Positions 49,909 through 63,600 are shown, counted from the first letter of the stretch. The stretch: 64,000 nucleotides of DNA from Turritopsis dohrnii (GCA_027922465.2 BQMF02000002.1:1054001-1118000), one strand, 5' to 3'. The notes: generated from the letters alone by a model not told the origin. Made by a program: numbers and translations.

Positions 49909-51595
49909 AGTTGTTGCTTTTGACATTTCTAAGCCTTTCGGCAGGGTCTGGCATGCAGGCCTCCTGTGTAATTGTCTGCCTATAGGGATTGTAGAAAGCT
50001 CTTTAGGATCATTGAATCTTTTATGCATGATCAGCAGCTGAAGGTTGTCTTGGATGGTCCAGCCTGTTCTACCTTTTACTGGTGTTCTCCAAAGCTCTAT
50101 CCTTGGACCTATCTATATCCTAATACGCGGACGTGTGTCACTTTTATTTTAAAGAGTGATATGTTTAAGTAAATTTTACGGTCAAGTTCTTTTTATGTGC
50201 GCGTAAAACTACGTAGAGGCGAGAGACACTTTTTTCACGATTATTCCAAAAGCATGTGGCATTTGACGTCAGTTTTTTTATGATCACGGGGAATCATTGC
50301 ATTGCATCCCCAATCGAATGCGACGTTTTTGGGGAAATATCTCGAGAACCAAAGGGATAACTTACATTTTTTAGGGTCCGCGATACGGGTGATAGGGTGA
50401 CACAACATTTGGGCCTAAAATCTTTGATCGACAATATCTCTGCAACGGTTGGTCGCAGCGAAATGATCCCATACACTTTTTTGATCAGTTTTTCGAGCTC
50501 TACAACATGGGTACACTTTCCATTCGTGATTCCATGATTTAATTTTTCGTCACCTCTTGCAACACGGGAGGGAGGGGATTTGACACATCATTTTTGCAGT
50601 TAGTTATGGTAAAAAGCTTTTACCCGGGTTACTAGTTAATTTCCTAATTTTCATCAATGACTTCCCTGATTCGTCACGTCTGCTCTGTAATCTTGATATT
50701 TTTCCTGATGATCTATGAGTGGTCTAATGGTTAACCTGTTCTCTTTGATCATACTGAACTAATTCGTTCTCTGAAGCATGATCTCTATGCCATACTGCCA
50801 TTATGGCTCTGACTGGCGTGTTTCTCTTAATGCCTTTAAGATGAAGCTTTCTATTAATCGGAACAACATCATCAATCACTTGTCTGTTAGAATGGATGGA
50901 AGTGATTTCCTGAATTCCCCTCATTTCGTTTGCTTGGTCTTTCTTTTTCTAAGGATCTCTCATGGACTGATTACATCACTTCTTTTATTACTAAGTCTGC
51001 TTCTATGAAGTTTGGCACCTTGTTTCGTGCTCATGGATACCTCACTTATGAGGCCATTCTTCATGTTTGTAAGTCTGTAATGCAGCCTTCCATGGAATAC
51101 TGTCATATCTGGGCTCCTGCCTCAACTCTTTCCTTGCTTGATATAATTCAGGAGCGTGTTGTTAATCTCATTGGACCTGAACTCTCTGCTCAGCTCCATT
51201 CTCACTGTCGTTTTGTAGCTCCCCTTTCTTCTATAAGTATTTCCATTATCACCGTTTTCTGAACTCGTACCTCCCTTGAAAATGTTTTATCCGAATACTC
51301 ATCTTTCTTCTAAATCTCATCCTTACACTGTTGCTTTAGCTACCTAAAAGCAACCACAAATTATATCAGGATATTCATTCCTCACACCTCAGCTTCTTGG
51401 AATGCTCTTTTGTCATCTTGCTTTGCTGATGTCTATGACCTTAACACTTTTAAGAAGAACATCAATCGTTTCCTTCTGTTTTCTGTATAGTTCTCTTTGT
51501 TTTCTCCTCTTTGTAGCCCCTTGCCTAGTAGTGGAAGGATACAAGGAACGAACCTCAAAAAAAAAAAAAAAAACGAGAAAAAAAATAAAAATAAA
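49909..51595 (+). mobile_element. Dead jockey-like non-LTR retrotransposon (3' part)
   Basis: Pieces of a LINE reverse transcriptase read in order: VVAFDISKPFGRVWHAGLL, then LKVVLDGPA, SILGP, FLIFINDFPDS, FRLLGLSFSKDLSWTDYI, EAILHVCKSVMQPSMEY, and a C-terminal segment ending NTFKKNINRF. These are reverse transcriptase and thumb motifs of jockey/CR1-related elements. Frameshifts and stops make it inactive, the catalytic FADD box is decayed (IFPDD), and the 5' part is missing. It ends in an A-rich tail (51556-51595). A Helitron (50112-50635) has inserted into it. Confidence 0.75.
50112..50635 (+). mobile_element. Non-autonomous Helitron inserted in a LINE
   Basis: Begins TCTATATCCTAATACGCGGA after an A (50111) and ends ACCCGGGTTACTAG before a T (50636), with palindromes AAAAGCTTTT and ACCCGGGT near the 3' end. 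Bringing A 50111 next to T 50636 restores an open LINE frame (SILGP then INFLIFIND), so both borders are exact. 524 bp, no coding capacity. No target duplication is present, as expected for Helitrons. Confidence 0.8.
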
Positions 51596-51681
51596 CTCAG
51601 TGTTTAGGTTAACCCAGTATTAACGCAACATGTTTGATTTGTTCAAATTCTGACTAAATTGAAGCATCTAAGTTTTTCTGC

Positions 51682-54600
51682 ATGAAGGACTTCCTAATAA
51701 TCTTTTGTCTTAACTTATTATTTTTCATAGAAGCACTTGGTCAAAGTTTGGAAACACTTTTACTAGTTCCAAAACAATATGAAACATACTACATAATCCG
51801 TGAAGATTGTGACTTTGCAGGTATGGGTGTCGATATGTTCTTTGGTCACCACTCAATAGATAGTAAACAATACAGCTCTGGACTACATTATCAGGATCTA
51901 AATCTCCCTGGCTATGTGGATATTGTACAAGCGACCTTAAGGGTTCCTTCCTTTGGTGAGGTTTCGATGGTCGATATCCATTTGGTTCCGTATTATGGCA
52001 TTGGCCAATATAACCTTTTGAAACAGCTGACAAAATTACCATGTGCAAGCGGACCAATTCCAGATAATCAGTATAACAGTGATTTCAAGTTTGTTCTCTA
52101 CAATGTTACTGTGTCTGATACCCTTGATGTTGCAGCTGGTTTCAAACAAATTATAGCACAAAAATTTGGAGTTCTCACCCATTTAGCAATCTACATACTC
52201 CCATCAATTTATGGTCAGATAGGTGATTCTGTGTCATTAAAAGATATCCAATTGAGTATTGATTACAGAGTTAAAGGTATTTAACTTTTTTTTAAAAAAA
52301 CAATGCCATCCATGTTCTTTTTGTTGTTGCCATTAAGTTTAGAAAAAGTTTTTATAAACTCCACTCACATGCAGATTTTGGATTTCAAAATTCTTGCCTC
52401 AGGGTTTATAAAATATATCTCCATAATGTTTTTCTTACAAGTTTTAGTTTTTAGTCAAATAAATAAATAAATAAAGTTAGACACTCACTCATGAGTTGTA
52501 GTTTATAAATAATAAGTTTTTGCTAGTTTGTAATGCTAGTTCAATCAAAGGAAAATCCCTCTGATGATCTTAAAAACATAAAGCACGAAAATTAATAAAC
52601 CTTGCTTATGATTCATGTGAATATTGTCATCTTAATACACTACATTGTGAACTTGCTGCCAAAAGTATGTGTCCTGTTGTGATGACGTGTTAAAAATATT
52701 GAATTCGTGGTGAATTTTAGTTCCTCCAGCCGTAACGCCTTTCATGTGGTTTCCTGGAATTAGTAATCAAATGTTTCATGAGGTTGAGACCCAAACACCC
52801 ATGGTACTCACTGGTGTTCGAATAAAAAACCTTTACCCAACTATTACCGATGTGAAAATCGAGATACAGAATACAGAATATATGCCCAATTCGATAACCT
52901 ATACAGTCTTTCATCATGTAAGTAGCCAATGTTTACTTTTGCTTGGTTATTTTTGACTTTGCTATGATTATTTCTGATATTAATGAAGTGAATAGCCAAT
53001 TTTTTTGAAACTCCCTGTATTATTTTTATAATTTGGATATAGGTCTTTGTTATCAACTGTTGTTGTGAGCACTTTGGCTAGTCATAGATTTCATATGTGG
53101 CTCCAACATGATATTAAAAATTCAAAGAAACTTATTCCTCGGTCAGTTTAATAGTCAATAAATTTGATTTTTAATTTTCTAACAAAGAGCTTGTTTTTTT
53201 AAGAAACAAGACATCAGCTATAATGGCAAAGGTAATGGCATAAACTTGAAATTAAGAATTCCAGTTTTGATCAAGATCATGAAACTCACACTTTTGTCAC
53301 CAACATATCAACCACTCAAGTTGAAACGTTCAATGATTTTTGAATTGTACGGAGCAAAACCTGACTGTAAGTAGTGTTACATTTACTGTTATCCTATTGT
53401 TTACCTTTTTTTTGTGCATTGCAATGATGATATGTTTGTGTAAACAACTGACAGTTTCAACTCTTATACTCACAAGCACCACGGAAAAAAGAAGCTAAAA
53501 GCTCTCAATGTTATTCAAAATGCAAAAGGTCTTTAAGTGGATTCTTTTTGTATTCTGCTGGTATTTCATGATGAATTATATTATACAATGATGTCAAACA
53601 AAAAGAGATATTGCTGTATTAAAGACAAATAAATCAAGTATTTTGCCTCTCACAATGGCTTCTTTAGATCCGAAGAAGCCATCATAGGAAGCAAAATATA
53701 ACTATACTTGGCGACTCTTTTATTGATTTTCTTTATCATTATTATATTTATAATTTATATTTATATTGTATTTATATCAATATTTAGTTGAGGGTGGTGT
53801 GTATCCTGTGATATCTGCTGGAGTTTGTGGAGACAAAACAAATAATTCCGGGACTGGCTTTAGCATCTATTATGATGACCATGGTCATCTTAATGCCATA
53901 GTAAATACTAATAATGCCATATATGCTGTTGAGCATTATGTAGATGGTTTAGCATCTCCGAAATCATATTTGGTGACTTGGAAAAAAGACTCTGGCCTTT
54001 ATTTTTTTCTTGATGGAGTATTGGTAGACAAAGATGAAGCGTCAACCGTTTCCAATAGATCTTCTATTGGTGACAATGAATACTTTCTTATTTTTGGGCA
54101 GTACTCCAGTCCATTTTCCTATTTGACAACAACTTTGTCAAAAATTCGTACGTGGAAGAAGTATTTAACTGCCTCAGAAGTTAATGAAGTCACGAAAGGA
54201 TCTGGTAAACATTTCAGTTTTTCGAATTTCAAAATACTCATTCTGTATGTCCTACGAAAAAACTAAGGTATAAAGAAGTGGATACTTTGAAACAGTAGTG
54301 TATTAGAACATGGTATTTAGGGTCTGTTGCTACACCATGCTTTGTACGTTTTTAACTTGTAAACAGAGGTGTACTTGTTACTTTGATAGTGACTTCTGCT
54401 TGTTTTATCCAGAAAGACATATTTTGTATTCTGATGAAATCAATGAATATCAGCTTGGTTCATCGTGTGTTTGTTTCAGGGAAATATGTCCTTGTGAATC
54501 ATTAGGTTTGTTTTGTTTTTTTTTCAATTATTGTGGACCTTTTTTTGTTTGCCCAAAATTGCAGGAATCATTTTATTACAGAAAGATGTCTTAATAACTT

Positions 54601-57600
54601 GCAATTTACTCTTTCAAAATTTAGAATCGCCTGTTACAGTTCATTATGATAGTAAATCTATCAATGTTTACAGTGCAAAATATGGACATTATGAATTCAT
54701 TGAAAGCATGAACTATGGTTTCGGATTAAATTCTCAACACATCAGTTTTACCAGTGTGAACCTCAATTTCAATTATTTCAAAATTACCAAGATAAAACTA
54801 TTTACCAAGTTCAACAATGAACATTTTCAAGAATTTACTTGTCGAAGAATTAGTATTGGCAATTATCTGTACAATAATGTGAAATGGTGTGAAGACGACG
54901 GATGGCATCATGATCAATTTTACGAGTCTCCAGATCTTATGGAAATTTTTCATAATTACATAAAGTTGGGAGGTGATCCAACAACTTTAACGTTTTTCAT
55001 CTCTGGCGGACCATTTCCATCAGTTGTATCAAAATTGCAGATTACATACCTTCCTCCACATAAAGGTGAGTAAGACTTGATGTGAAACGATAAGCAGAAA
55101 AATTTTGTTTTATTCAGCATACCTGTACTCTTTACTGTTATTGTTATGGCTGCTGAGATAAGTATAAAAGAATGTGATTATATTCAGTCAGAAAGATTGT
55201 ATTGAATATTGAATTTAGATTTCATTTTGAATTTGAAGGAATTTTGCATGACTTGGAAATTTGACATTGTATTAGAAGGGGAAAAGTTTTGATGAAGCAA
55301 AGCATCTTTAATCTGTATCAAAAGAAACATCATTACTTTGCATGCTTATTTCAAGGTTGATGTGAAGTTTCTAATGACTTTGTAGGGAAAAATTCACGAA
55401 CAACTCTACTAAGTTGTGTATAAGTCCCTACAAAATCTTTAATCTGTTTACTACTTTGTTTTATTTATTTGTTTATTTATTTATTTATTTGTTTACAATC
55501 AGGTTTGGTCCTTTATATCAATGCCCAAATCACAAAGCATCTTTTCAAAAAAATCAATATCTTGACGATTGGGCACACTGCATTCTGTTTGAGATTCTCC
55601 TACAAAATAAGAGGAAGAGGATTTGCTCATGTATCTATCATGGCTTATAACACAGAATTGCATCGTATCTATCCTGCAATGCTTGAGGAAGACACATGGT
55701 ATGATGATGAAATAAATATTGCAGGTCACAAAAAGGTATTTTCATTTGTATGAATTTACATTTATTTGTAAAACCAATGAAATTTCAATGAATTGATGGA
55801 CGAATTCAGCAATTCGTCAAAATTATCAGGACTCATTCTTAAGAAGTTTTTAAACTCTCCCTCATTTTCCAGTTGAAATTCTCTTAGAAGAGTGTTTCCT
55901 GCAACAAGCTCTGCTCTGTGTGTTAGCCATGGCTTGACCCAAATCAATCTTTTCACCTTTTTGCACATTTTTTTTCTTTTGGTAAGACAAGGTGCTACTG
56001 CAACACATTCTCCTTCTTCTGAATCCATCATGAAATGAGTTTCTTCCAACACATTCCTTAATTTTATTTGAATAGTGTAAACAGCTGTCTCTATCCAACA
56101 TTTGGATGATCAAATTATCGAATCCAATTAATTGGATAGTATATTTCAGCCTTAAGATTACTGGTTGTTGTGTGAGTTCAGTAAATTAATATCCTGTTCC
56201 GAGATCAGCATTATGAATAATGAATGGCTTTTTAACAAATAATCCTATAGGACTTTTTTTTTATTATAATTGGTACAGAGAATGTTAATTTGACAGACCA
56301 TGAAATCGATGTGTTAGTATGTATGTATGCAGCTGATGCAGCCCCTGTGTTACAAAGTACAAATCATTTTATTTATTCTGAGAACTAATATATATATATA
56401 CAGGCTTTCTCCCCTAAGTCACACTGTCAGAATGGCAGAAGAATTGATACATTAAGGCAATTAAGTAATCAAATTCTGAAAATTCTGTCTGATATACCAG
56501 TAATTAAGAAGACAAACAATAATTATATATTGCCATGTTTTGTTAATAATAATTAATGATACTCATAATTTGAAAAGTTAGAAATTTTTATAAAGATATT
56601 TATAAAATAAGTATCGTTAAAAAAGCCGAAAGATGTATGGAAGGCAATCTATGGATCCTGAAGTTGACAACTGAAATTGAAAATTATGGAACTCTTGTTT
56701 CAAATTACCAAGGGTAGTGCTATGAGTCTTTCACAATCTAAGTATCTTTTTTTGCATGTTATAGACAGAGAATCTGATACATGTTTTTTCAGTTTAGCCT
56801 TTATAAGATTGTGTAATAAATAACAGCAATTCTTTTATTTTTGAAAATATATTTCGGATTTCTTTACCAGCTGACACATTTAGAATATATAAAATGAAAG
56901 CAATTCCGAAGATGTTTGTCATCTTGTAACTCGAAATTCAAGTCAAAACAAGAAACAAAATTTTAATAGGTCGATATTTCGATTTATTTGCTAAATCATT
57001 ATCAAGACAGTAAAAGTGTAAAAGTCTAAAACAAGCTTATATACAAATTGAGAAAATCATAAAAGAAGTGATGAAATGTTAAAACGCATTGATAGAACAA
57101 AAGAAATATAAGTAGAACAAAAAGGCTAGAACGCTCCTGGGAACAAAGAGACGAGAATCGTGCAAGGCAAAGTAAAATTAAAACAATTTGAAGTCTTTCG
57201 AGGCCTTGACACCATTGTTAAGTACTGGATTTCTTAATTTAATAAAATAAGCTTCTTTGAAAAGAAGAATGTCCCAATTTCTATGAGTGTCAATAACTTT
57301 TGTATTTTGTTGAACCATCTGTATTTTATATTCACGTGCGTCAACGTCGTTAATTAAAAGTCCGTTAATGTCGTAAAAATATTGACAACCGGAGCAGTTC
57401 ATTATGTGTTCTTTGATGGCTGAATCATTGCAAAGCGCGTGTTCTTTTGTTCTTTGGTGCAACGAGCGTTCAGTTTTACCAATGTAAGAACAATTACAGC
57501 CAGGACAGCGAAATTCGTAGACAACGAACGATTTAGACAGGTTTTTTAACCGGTCCTTCATGTTTGTAAAAAAGGAAATTTTAGTAACTGTGTAGCGGAC

Positions 57601-60600
57601 GACAAAGTTAACTTTCTGGTTGGTGTATCTTTTCAATTTCTTGACGCACGATTTAATGAGGTATTCACCATCTTGACCGGCGTAGTTCAAGTGGCAGTAG
57701 ACTTTTGGCAATTCGTCATTTTCATTATTGTTATACGGAGTGTCTCTATTAGTAAGTATTCGTTTGATTATGGCATTGGTGATTCTCTTTGGATAATTAT
57801 TCCAGGAAGCAAACTTTTTGATATGATTCAGCTCCAACTGGAAATATTCGTTGGAACAAATTTTCTTAGCACGAGTAACAAGTGAGCGAATCCACGCAGT
57901 TTTCCAATTCCAAGGTGTGTAAGATGACATATTGGTATATTGACCAGTGTGAGTGTTTTTACGGAATATGGCGATGCCATTTTTGCATAATTCAAGATCC
58001 AAGAAATGAGGGTTGGTGTTTTCAAACGTATCGACTGTGAATTTTAAGTTCTTATCAAACTGATTGAAAGCATTCAAGATTTTTGCAATTTCGCTACGTT
58101 TAACCAGGAGGAGAGTATCATCAACATATCTCATGTAATATTTGATCAATCCATCATTGATCAACTTATTCACAACTACTTGTTCACATTCGGTCATAAT
58201 GATATTTGCTAGGACTGGACCTAGTGATGCACCCATACTTACACCATCTTTCTGTTCATAAATGACATTATTAAATGTGAACGCGGTTTTCTGGCAGGTG
58301 TCCAAAATAAGTTTCTTTAATGTTCTCTTTTTAAGTGTAGTGGAAATCAACTTATCATCATATATTCTACGAAGGATAACGTTGACCGTTTTCTTGAGGG
58401 GAACGTTTGTAAATAAAGACACAACATCCAGTGATATGAAAGTAAATTCATCATCATCAAGTAAGACTTTTGGTATGGCGTTAATCCGCTGGGCAGCGTC
58501 GAAGCTATCTTTAAGGGCAAATTCATTCTGGGTAAGAGGATTGAGTAATTGGGTGATGTATTTGCCAATACCATAATGGGTTGATCCAGTTGTGTCTATG
58601 ATTGGACGGAAAGGTGGTATTCGTTCATACTCTTTGTGTACCTTCGGGAGGCCATGTGCACGGGCTATCCTAGCATTACGAGGGCGTACTTGATTGTAGA
58701 TTTCTTCAGTGATCTGTTGGGTGTTGACTAGCTTGCGGAGATATGCTTGCAAAGAATTAAGTCGAGAGTTTGTTGGGTCATTATCAAGCTTTTTGAATTT
58801 GGTTTCATCGGAAAACAGGTTTTCAAGAGATTTGTAATAATCACAAATGTCAACAACTACGACACCATTTCCTTTATCTGGTTTCAGTATTGCTGTATCT
58901 TTACGTAGGTTGTTGATGATTTTGAGCTTCTTTTTATCTTTGAATATCTGTTTGTTGTCAAGATCAATCAGGTTGAATGCCAACGCTCGTAGGGCATTTT
59001 TGGCGCGATTTCTTGAATAATTGTCATTTTTCATTAAATTGTTCTTATCAAGTTGATGCCAAATTGATTCAATTGAAGGTAAAACGTCCTTCATCTGCAT
59101 TCTTGTAGCGAGACCATGGTTGAGACCATACTGAAGAACTTCATACTCTTCGTTTGTCAAGTTTCGGGAGGACAAGTTCCAAATGACACTATTTGGATTT
59201 TCTTCAATTCCATCAGCGTTGCGTTGTTTCCAAAGCAAGCGATCAAATTTATGTGTATGACGTGACGAAGTTTTCTTCTTGTATTCATCAATGACAAAGT
59301 TAATGCTGTATAATATACATTTTCTTCTCATCCAAGTTGTACTAACATCAAGCTCATTTTCGATATCAAGCTTTTCTTTTGTGAGTTCTTTTAGGCGTTT
59401 GTGTTTGGCTGAAATTTCTTCGAATAAAAGTTTGCGACAGAATTTAAAGTGTGTTTTTTTATCCATTTTCTTCAACTGTTTCAAATTTGTGAAGTTTGGA
59501 TTGATGTTGGAATCTCGACAATTGTATAAATAATCAATGTCCAATTTACATTTCTCAACTTTCTTACTACAACGTTCCAATTTGATAGCAAGTTTGTAGA
59601 TTTTTTCGTCAGAGTTTCGGAGATTAAACCAGAATCCTTTACCAGCTGACACATTTAGAATATATAAAATGAAAGCAATTCCGAAGATGTTTGTCATCTT
59701 GTAACTCGAAATTCAAGTCAAAACAAGAAACAAAATTTTAATAGGTCGATATTTCGATTTATTTGCTAAATCATTATCAAGACAGTAAAAGTGTAAAAGT
59801 CTAAAACAAGCTTATATACAAATTGAGAAAATCATAAAAGAAGTGATGAAATGTTAAAACGCATTGATAGAACAAAAGAAATATAAGTAGAACAAAAAGG
59901 CTAGAACGCTCCTGGGAACAAAGAGACGAGAATCGTGCAAGGCAAAGTAAAATTAAAACAATGCGAAGTCTTTCGAGGCCTTGACACCATTGTTAAGTAC
60001 TGGATTTCTTAATTTAATAAAATAAGCTTCTTTGAAAAGAAGAATGTCCCAATTTCTATGAGTGTCAATAACTTTTGTATTTTGTTGAACCATCTGTATT
60101 TTATATTCACGTGCGTCAACGTCGTTAATTAAAAGTCCGTTAATGTCGTAAAGATATTGACAACCGGAGCAGTTCATTATGTGTTCTTTGATGGCTGAAT
60201 CATTGCAAAGCGCGTGTTCTTTTGTTCTTTGGTGCAACAAGCGTTCAGTTTTACCAATGTAAGAACAATTACAGCCAGGACAGCGAAATTCGTAGACAAC
60301 GAACGATTTAGACAGGTTTTTTAACCGGTCCTTCATGTTTGTAAAAAAGGAAATTTTAGTAACTGTGTAGCGGACGACAAAGTTAACTTTCTGGTTGGTG
60401 TATCTTTTCAATTTCTTGACGCACGATTTAATGAGGTATTCACCATCTTGACCGGCGTAGTTCAAGTGGCAGTAGACTTTTGGCAATTCGTCATTTTCAT
60501 TATTGTTATACGGAGTGTCTCTATTATTTCGGATTTCACATCCATCATCAGTTCAAGTTCATATAAATGTTAAAATGTATGTTTATTCGTAAGTTTTAAA

Positions 60601-63600
60601 AACACATTAAAAAGATAATTCCTATGATAATATATACAATTTAAAAAGAAAGAAAACAATTCAAAATTTTATTGTAAGTTCACGACTTCTATATTCATCC
60701 TTTGTGTTTAATTGAGGTCTTATTTCTCTAATGAATAAGGCCTCTAAGGTTAATAGATGTTTACTTCCACGGTTTGTACTCGATAGAATTTTAATGTCAT
60801 CATCCTTCACTGATTCACCAATACAACTCTCAAAATGGGTACGAACTGGCTTGTTTCTGTTGGTTCTATGCTCTCGAAAGCGAGTAATCAGATGTCGGCT
60901 AGTTTGGCCAACATAGCAGGAGCTGCATCCTGGACATGTTATTTTATATACGACTCGACTTTTAAGAAGCATTTTCACGGCTGGTTTCAATGATGGCAAG
61001 CTTGTCTTAAGTTTTCGAAGTGTTAGTATCGGTTGGATTGGTGCGTTGGTCTTCATCAGACTTCTAACAAAATTATCTGTCACATTTCCTCGATATTGAA
61101 TCAGCACGCGTTGTTTAACAATCTGGTCTGATTCACTTTCAACACTCTTTTTACTTAAATTTCTTTTCACAAGGAGTTTCTCTATGGTATCAGCAATAAT
61201 TGGGTCGAAGAAATGCGAAGGATATTGATTCTTTTCAAGAATTTCTTTCACTTTATTCAAACTCACATGAAAAGCTTCCCATGTACTACATGTTCTAAAA
61301 ACTCTATGAATAAAACCTTCAACTACTGATTTTTTGTAACGACGTGGTGCTAAAGCATGGTAATTCATAATTAAGCCAGTATCTGTCGGTTTGCAATACC
61401 ATGTCGAGGTTAATTTTCCATCATCACGTGATATGCATAAATCAAGAAACGGGATTTTCCCCTCTTTTTCAGTTTTGAGAGTAAAAGTCAGATTTGGATG
61501 CAGACTGTTGATCTCCTCAAGTTTCTGCTCTACTTTTTCTGCTTTTATTGATCGCAGTATATCGTCCATATACCGCTTGAATAGTTTGGCATCATCTCGT
61601 ATTGTAGCTTCAAACTTTATAAGATTGTTTTTTGTTTTCGATTTTGTTGTGTTTATTGTTCTATTCTACTCACACCTGTCACTTTTTTTCAGATCAATGT
61701 TTTGGCCATTTTAAATAATCAGCAGGAAGGATACTTCACTATAAAAGACATAGTCAGTTCCACGTCCCCTTGCGTTGGGTCTGCTACAAACTCATCTGGT
61801 ATGACAAGCATATCTATTTTTGTTATGTCTTTTTTTTCTTTATGTCTTTTTCTTTTCATGTTATCTTTTTAGACAACTTTGAAGAAATGAAAGAAAAATT
61901 GATGGCTTTGAAATTTCCCATCCCAGTCTTTGTGATTCCTTTTGAAAATGACTACAAAGCTTTATCAAGTCAACACATAAATGTGAATCCAAAAAATGAC
62001 AACAAAACAATTATTAATCCATATGGTTATGAAGTAATTGATATTACAGAAAGTAAAAAACACTTAATCCTCAGTAATGCTATTCCCTTGAACGAACTTA
62101 CACTTGTGTTCTGGGTGAAGTTTGACAATAAATTTGCACTTAAATTTCGAGATATCAATGACACAACCTTCATAACATACATTCAAGGAAGCGGATATAG
62201 CAAGTAAGTTGTTTAAGTGTCAATCAATATGTAAATCAATAACACTTGATGTAATATAAATGTAAAGAGGTGAGTTTTTATAACTATTTGCATCATCGGG
62301 CAATCTATATATTAATAGCCGATTCTCTGTTTGTTTGTTTGTTTGTCCATAAGTCACGCAAAATGGTAGATTGAGTTGTGATCAAAATTATCTCTTATTT
62401 TGTTTGCGACATGAGTTCGAAACAAATACATTGCAACCCCAATCGAACGTGACTTTTTTTGGCTGGTGAACCAATAGGAATAACGTTTTGTTTTTATTAT
62501 TATTGTTAGTTTATATTCCAAGGACCACCGTTGACTTGGCTTTGAAAACAATACATCAACTAAATACAAAGAAACTAACTGATTAAACATTTTGGACAAA
62601 AAGCAGCAGTGGCAGAACGTGGCAGCATGTTCGGTTTGCCAGTGTATCCTAACACTTGCCTGACTGTCTGAGACGGGTGAACTTTTTTTCGAGCTATCAA
62701 AATGTTTAAAAACCGATAGGTAAAAAAACACTATCATGAAACAAAATATTTTTTTGCTTTTGTCTTAATAGTTGTCTTAATTTCTTTTAATCAATTTCTT
62801 TTAATCTATTTTAATCTGATCGAACGTTTTTTATTCACTTCATTCATTTAGCACGTGCATTTTTTTCTCCTCCCGTGTGATCTTTTTAAGAGAAACCATT
62901 TTTTCACCTACTTCTGACAGCACCCATGTTAGAGCGCATAAAACAAAAGCTAATAATAAGTTAAAAAGTTTTTTCTCTCTGCGTTTTGAGTGTATTGTTA
63001 AACTGATATTTGATTGGTTTAAAATCATAGAGAAAAACCACGTGAAGTTCACGCTCAGAATGCATTGTGTAAAGCAAGAAAGTCTGCTGACATTTTAAAT
63101 GCGACCGCGACAATGAACGGCTGAGTTAAGAACATGCAAGATTTGAAACACCAGGAACGTATTTCTCTTCACGTGCAAACGAGCTTTATTAAGCGATAGA
63201 GCCAGCAGCAAAGGAAGTCTTATCACTGGTTTTAAGTGCAATAATTTGTAGCAGGTGGTGATATAACGCAGGCTAAACGTGGGCGGCGAGCGACGCCACC
63301 TTGGCGACTAGTATACAATTAAATCTATCCAAGTTCAACATTAAAATGTCATAATGACATTAACATGAAGTTAATACACAAACTAGCCATAAGCAGGTGG
63401 TTGCGACTATACAAAAGATATTAGCTGGAATTTATTTTACTTTTTTTGCCAAATTTTCTTTGTCATTTTATTTTTTTTTCCTTCGTATGATTCATTTAAT
63501 AGAAAAATTCATTATTCTTTAATTTTGATTTCAGTCTTGAAGAAAATGGGGTTGAACATACACTCAGTGGTGGGCAGGATGGCAAGTGGACTCATACGAT

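Larger units (their letters stand above)
56851..60537 (-). mobile_element. Penelope-like element with terminal direct repeats
   Basis: A 3.66-kb insertion flanked by a 12-bp target duplication, ATTTCGGATTTC, at 56851-56862 and 60526-60537. It consists of a full copy preceded, in the direction of transcription, by a 5'-truncated copy. The shared 889 bp therefore form the pseudo-LTRs typical of Penelope elements (56862-57750 and 59637-60525). I count four base differences between them, all in or near the ORF 3' part. The 839-aa ORF is intact. Near-identity, clean duplication and an open frame indicate a recent insertion. Confidence 0.9.
55736..61692. other. Six-kilobase intron filled with transposons
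   Basis: Intron of part B between the two exons of one F5/8-like module. It holds a Harbinger transposase fragment, a complete Penelope-like element and a truncated Penelope relative, all on the - strand, opposite to the host gene. The rest (about 56114-56850) is AT-rich without features. Confidence 0.75.
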
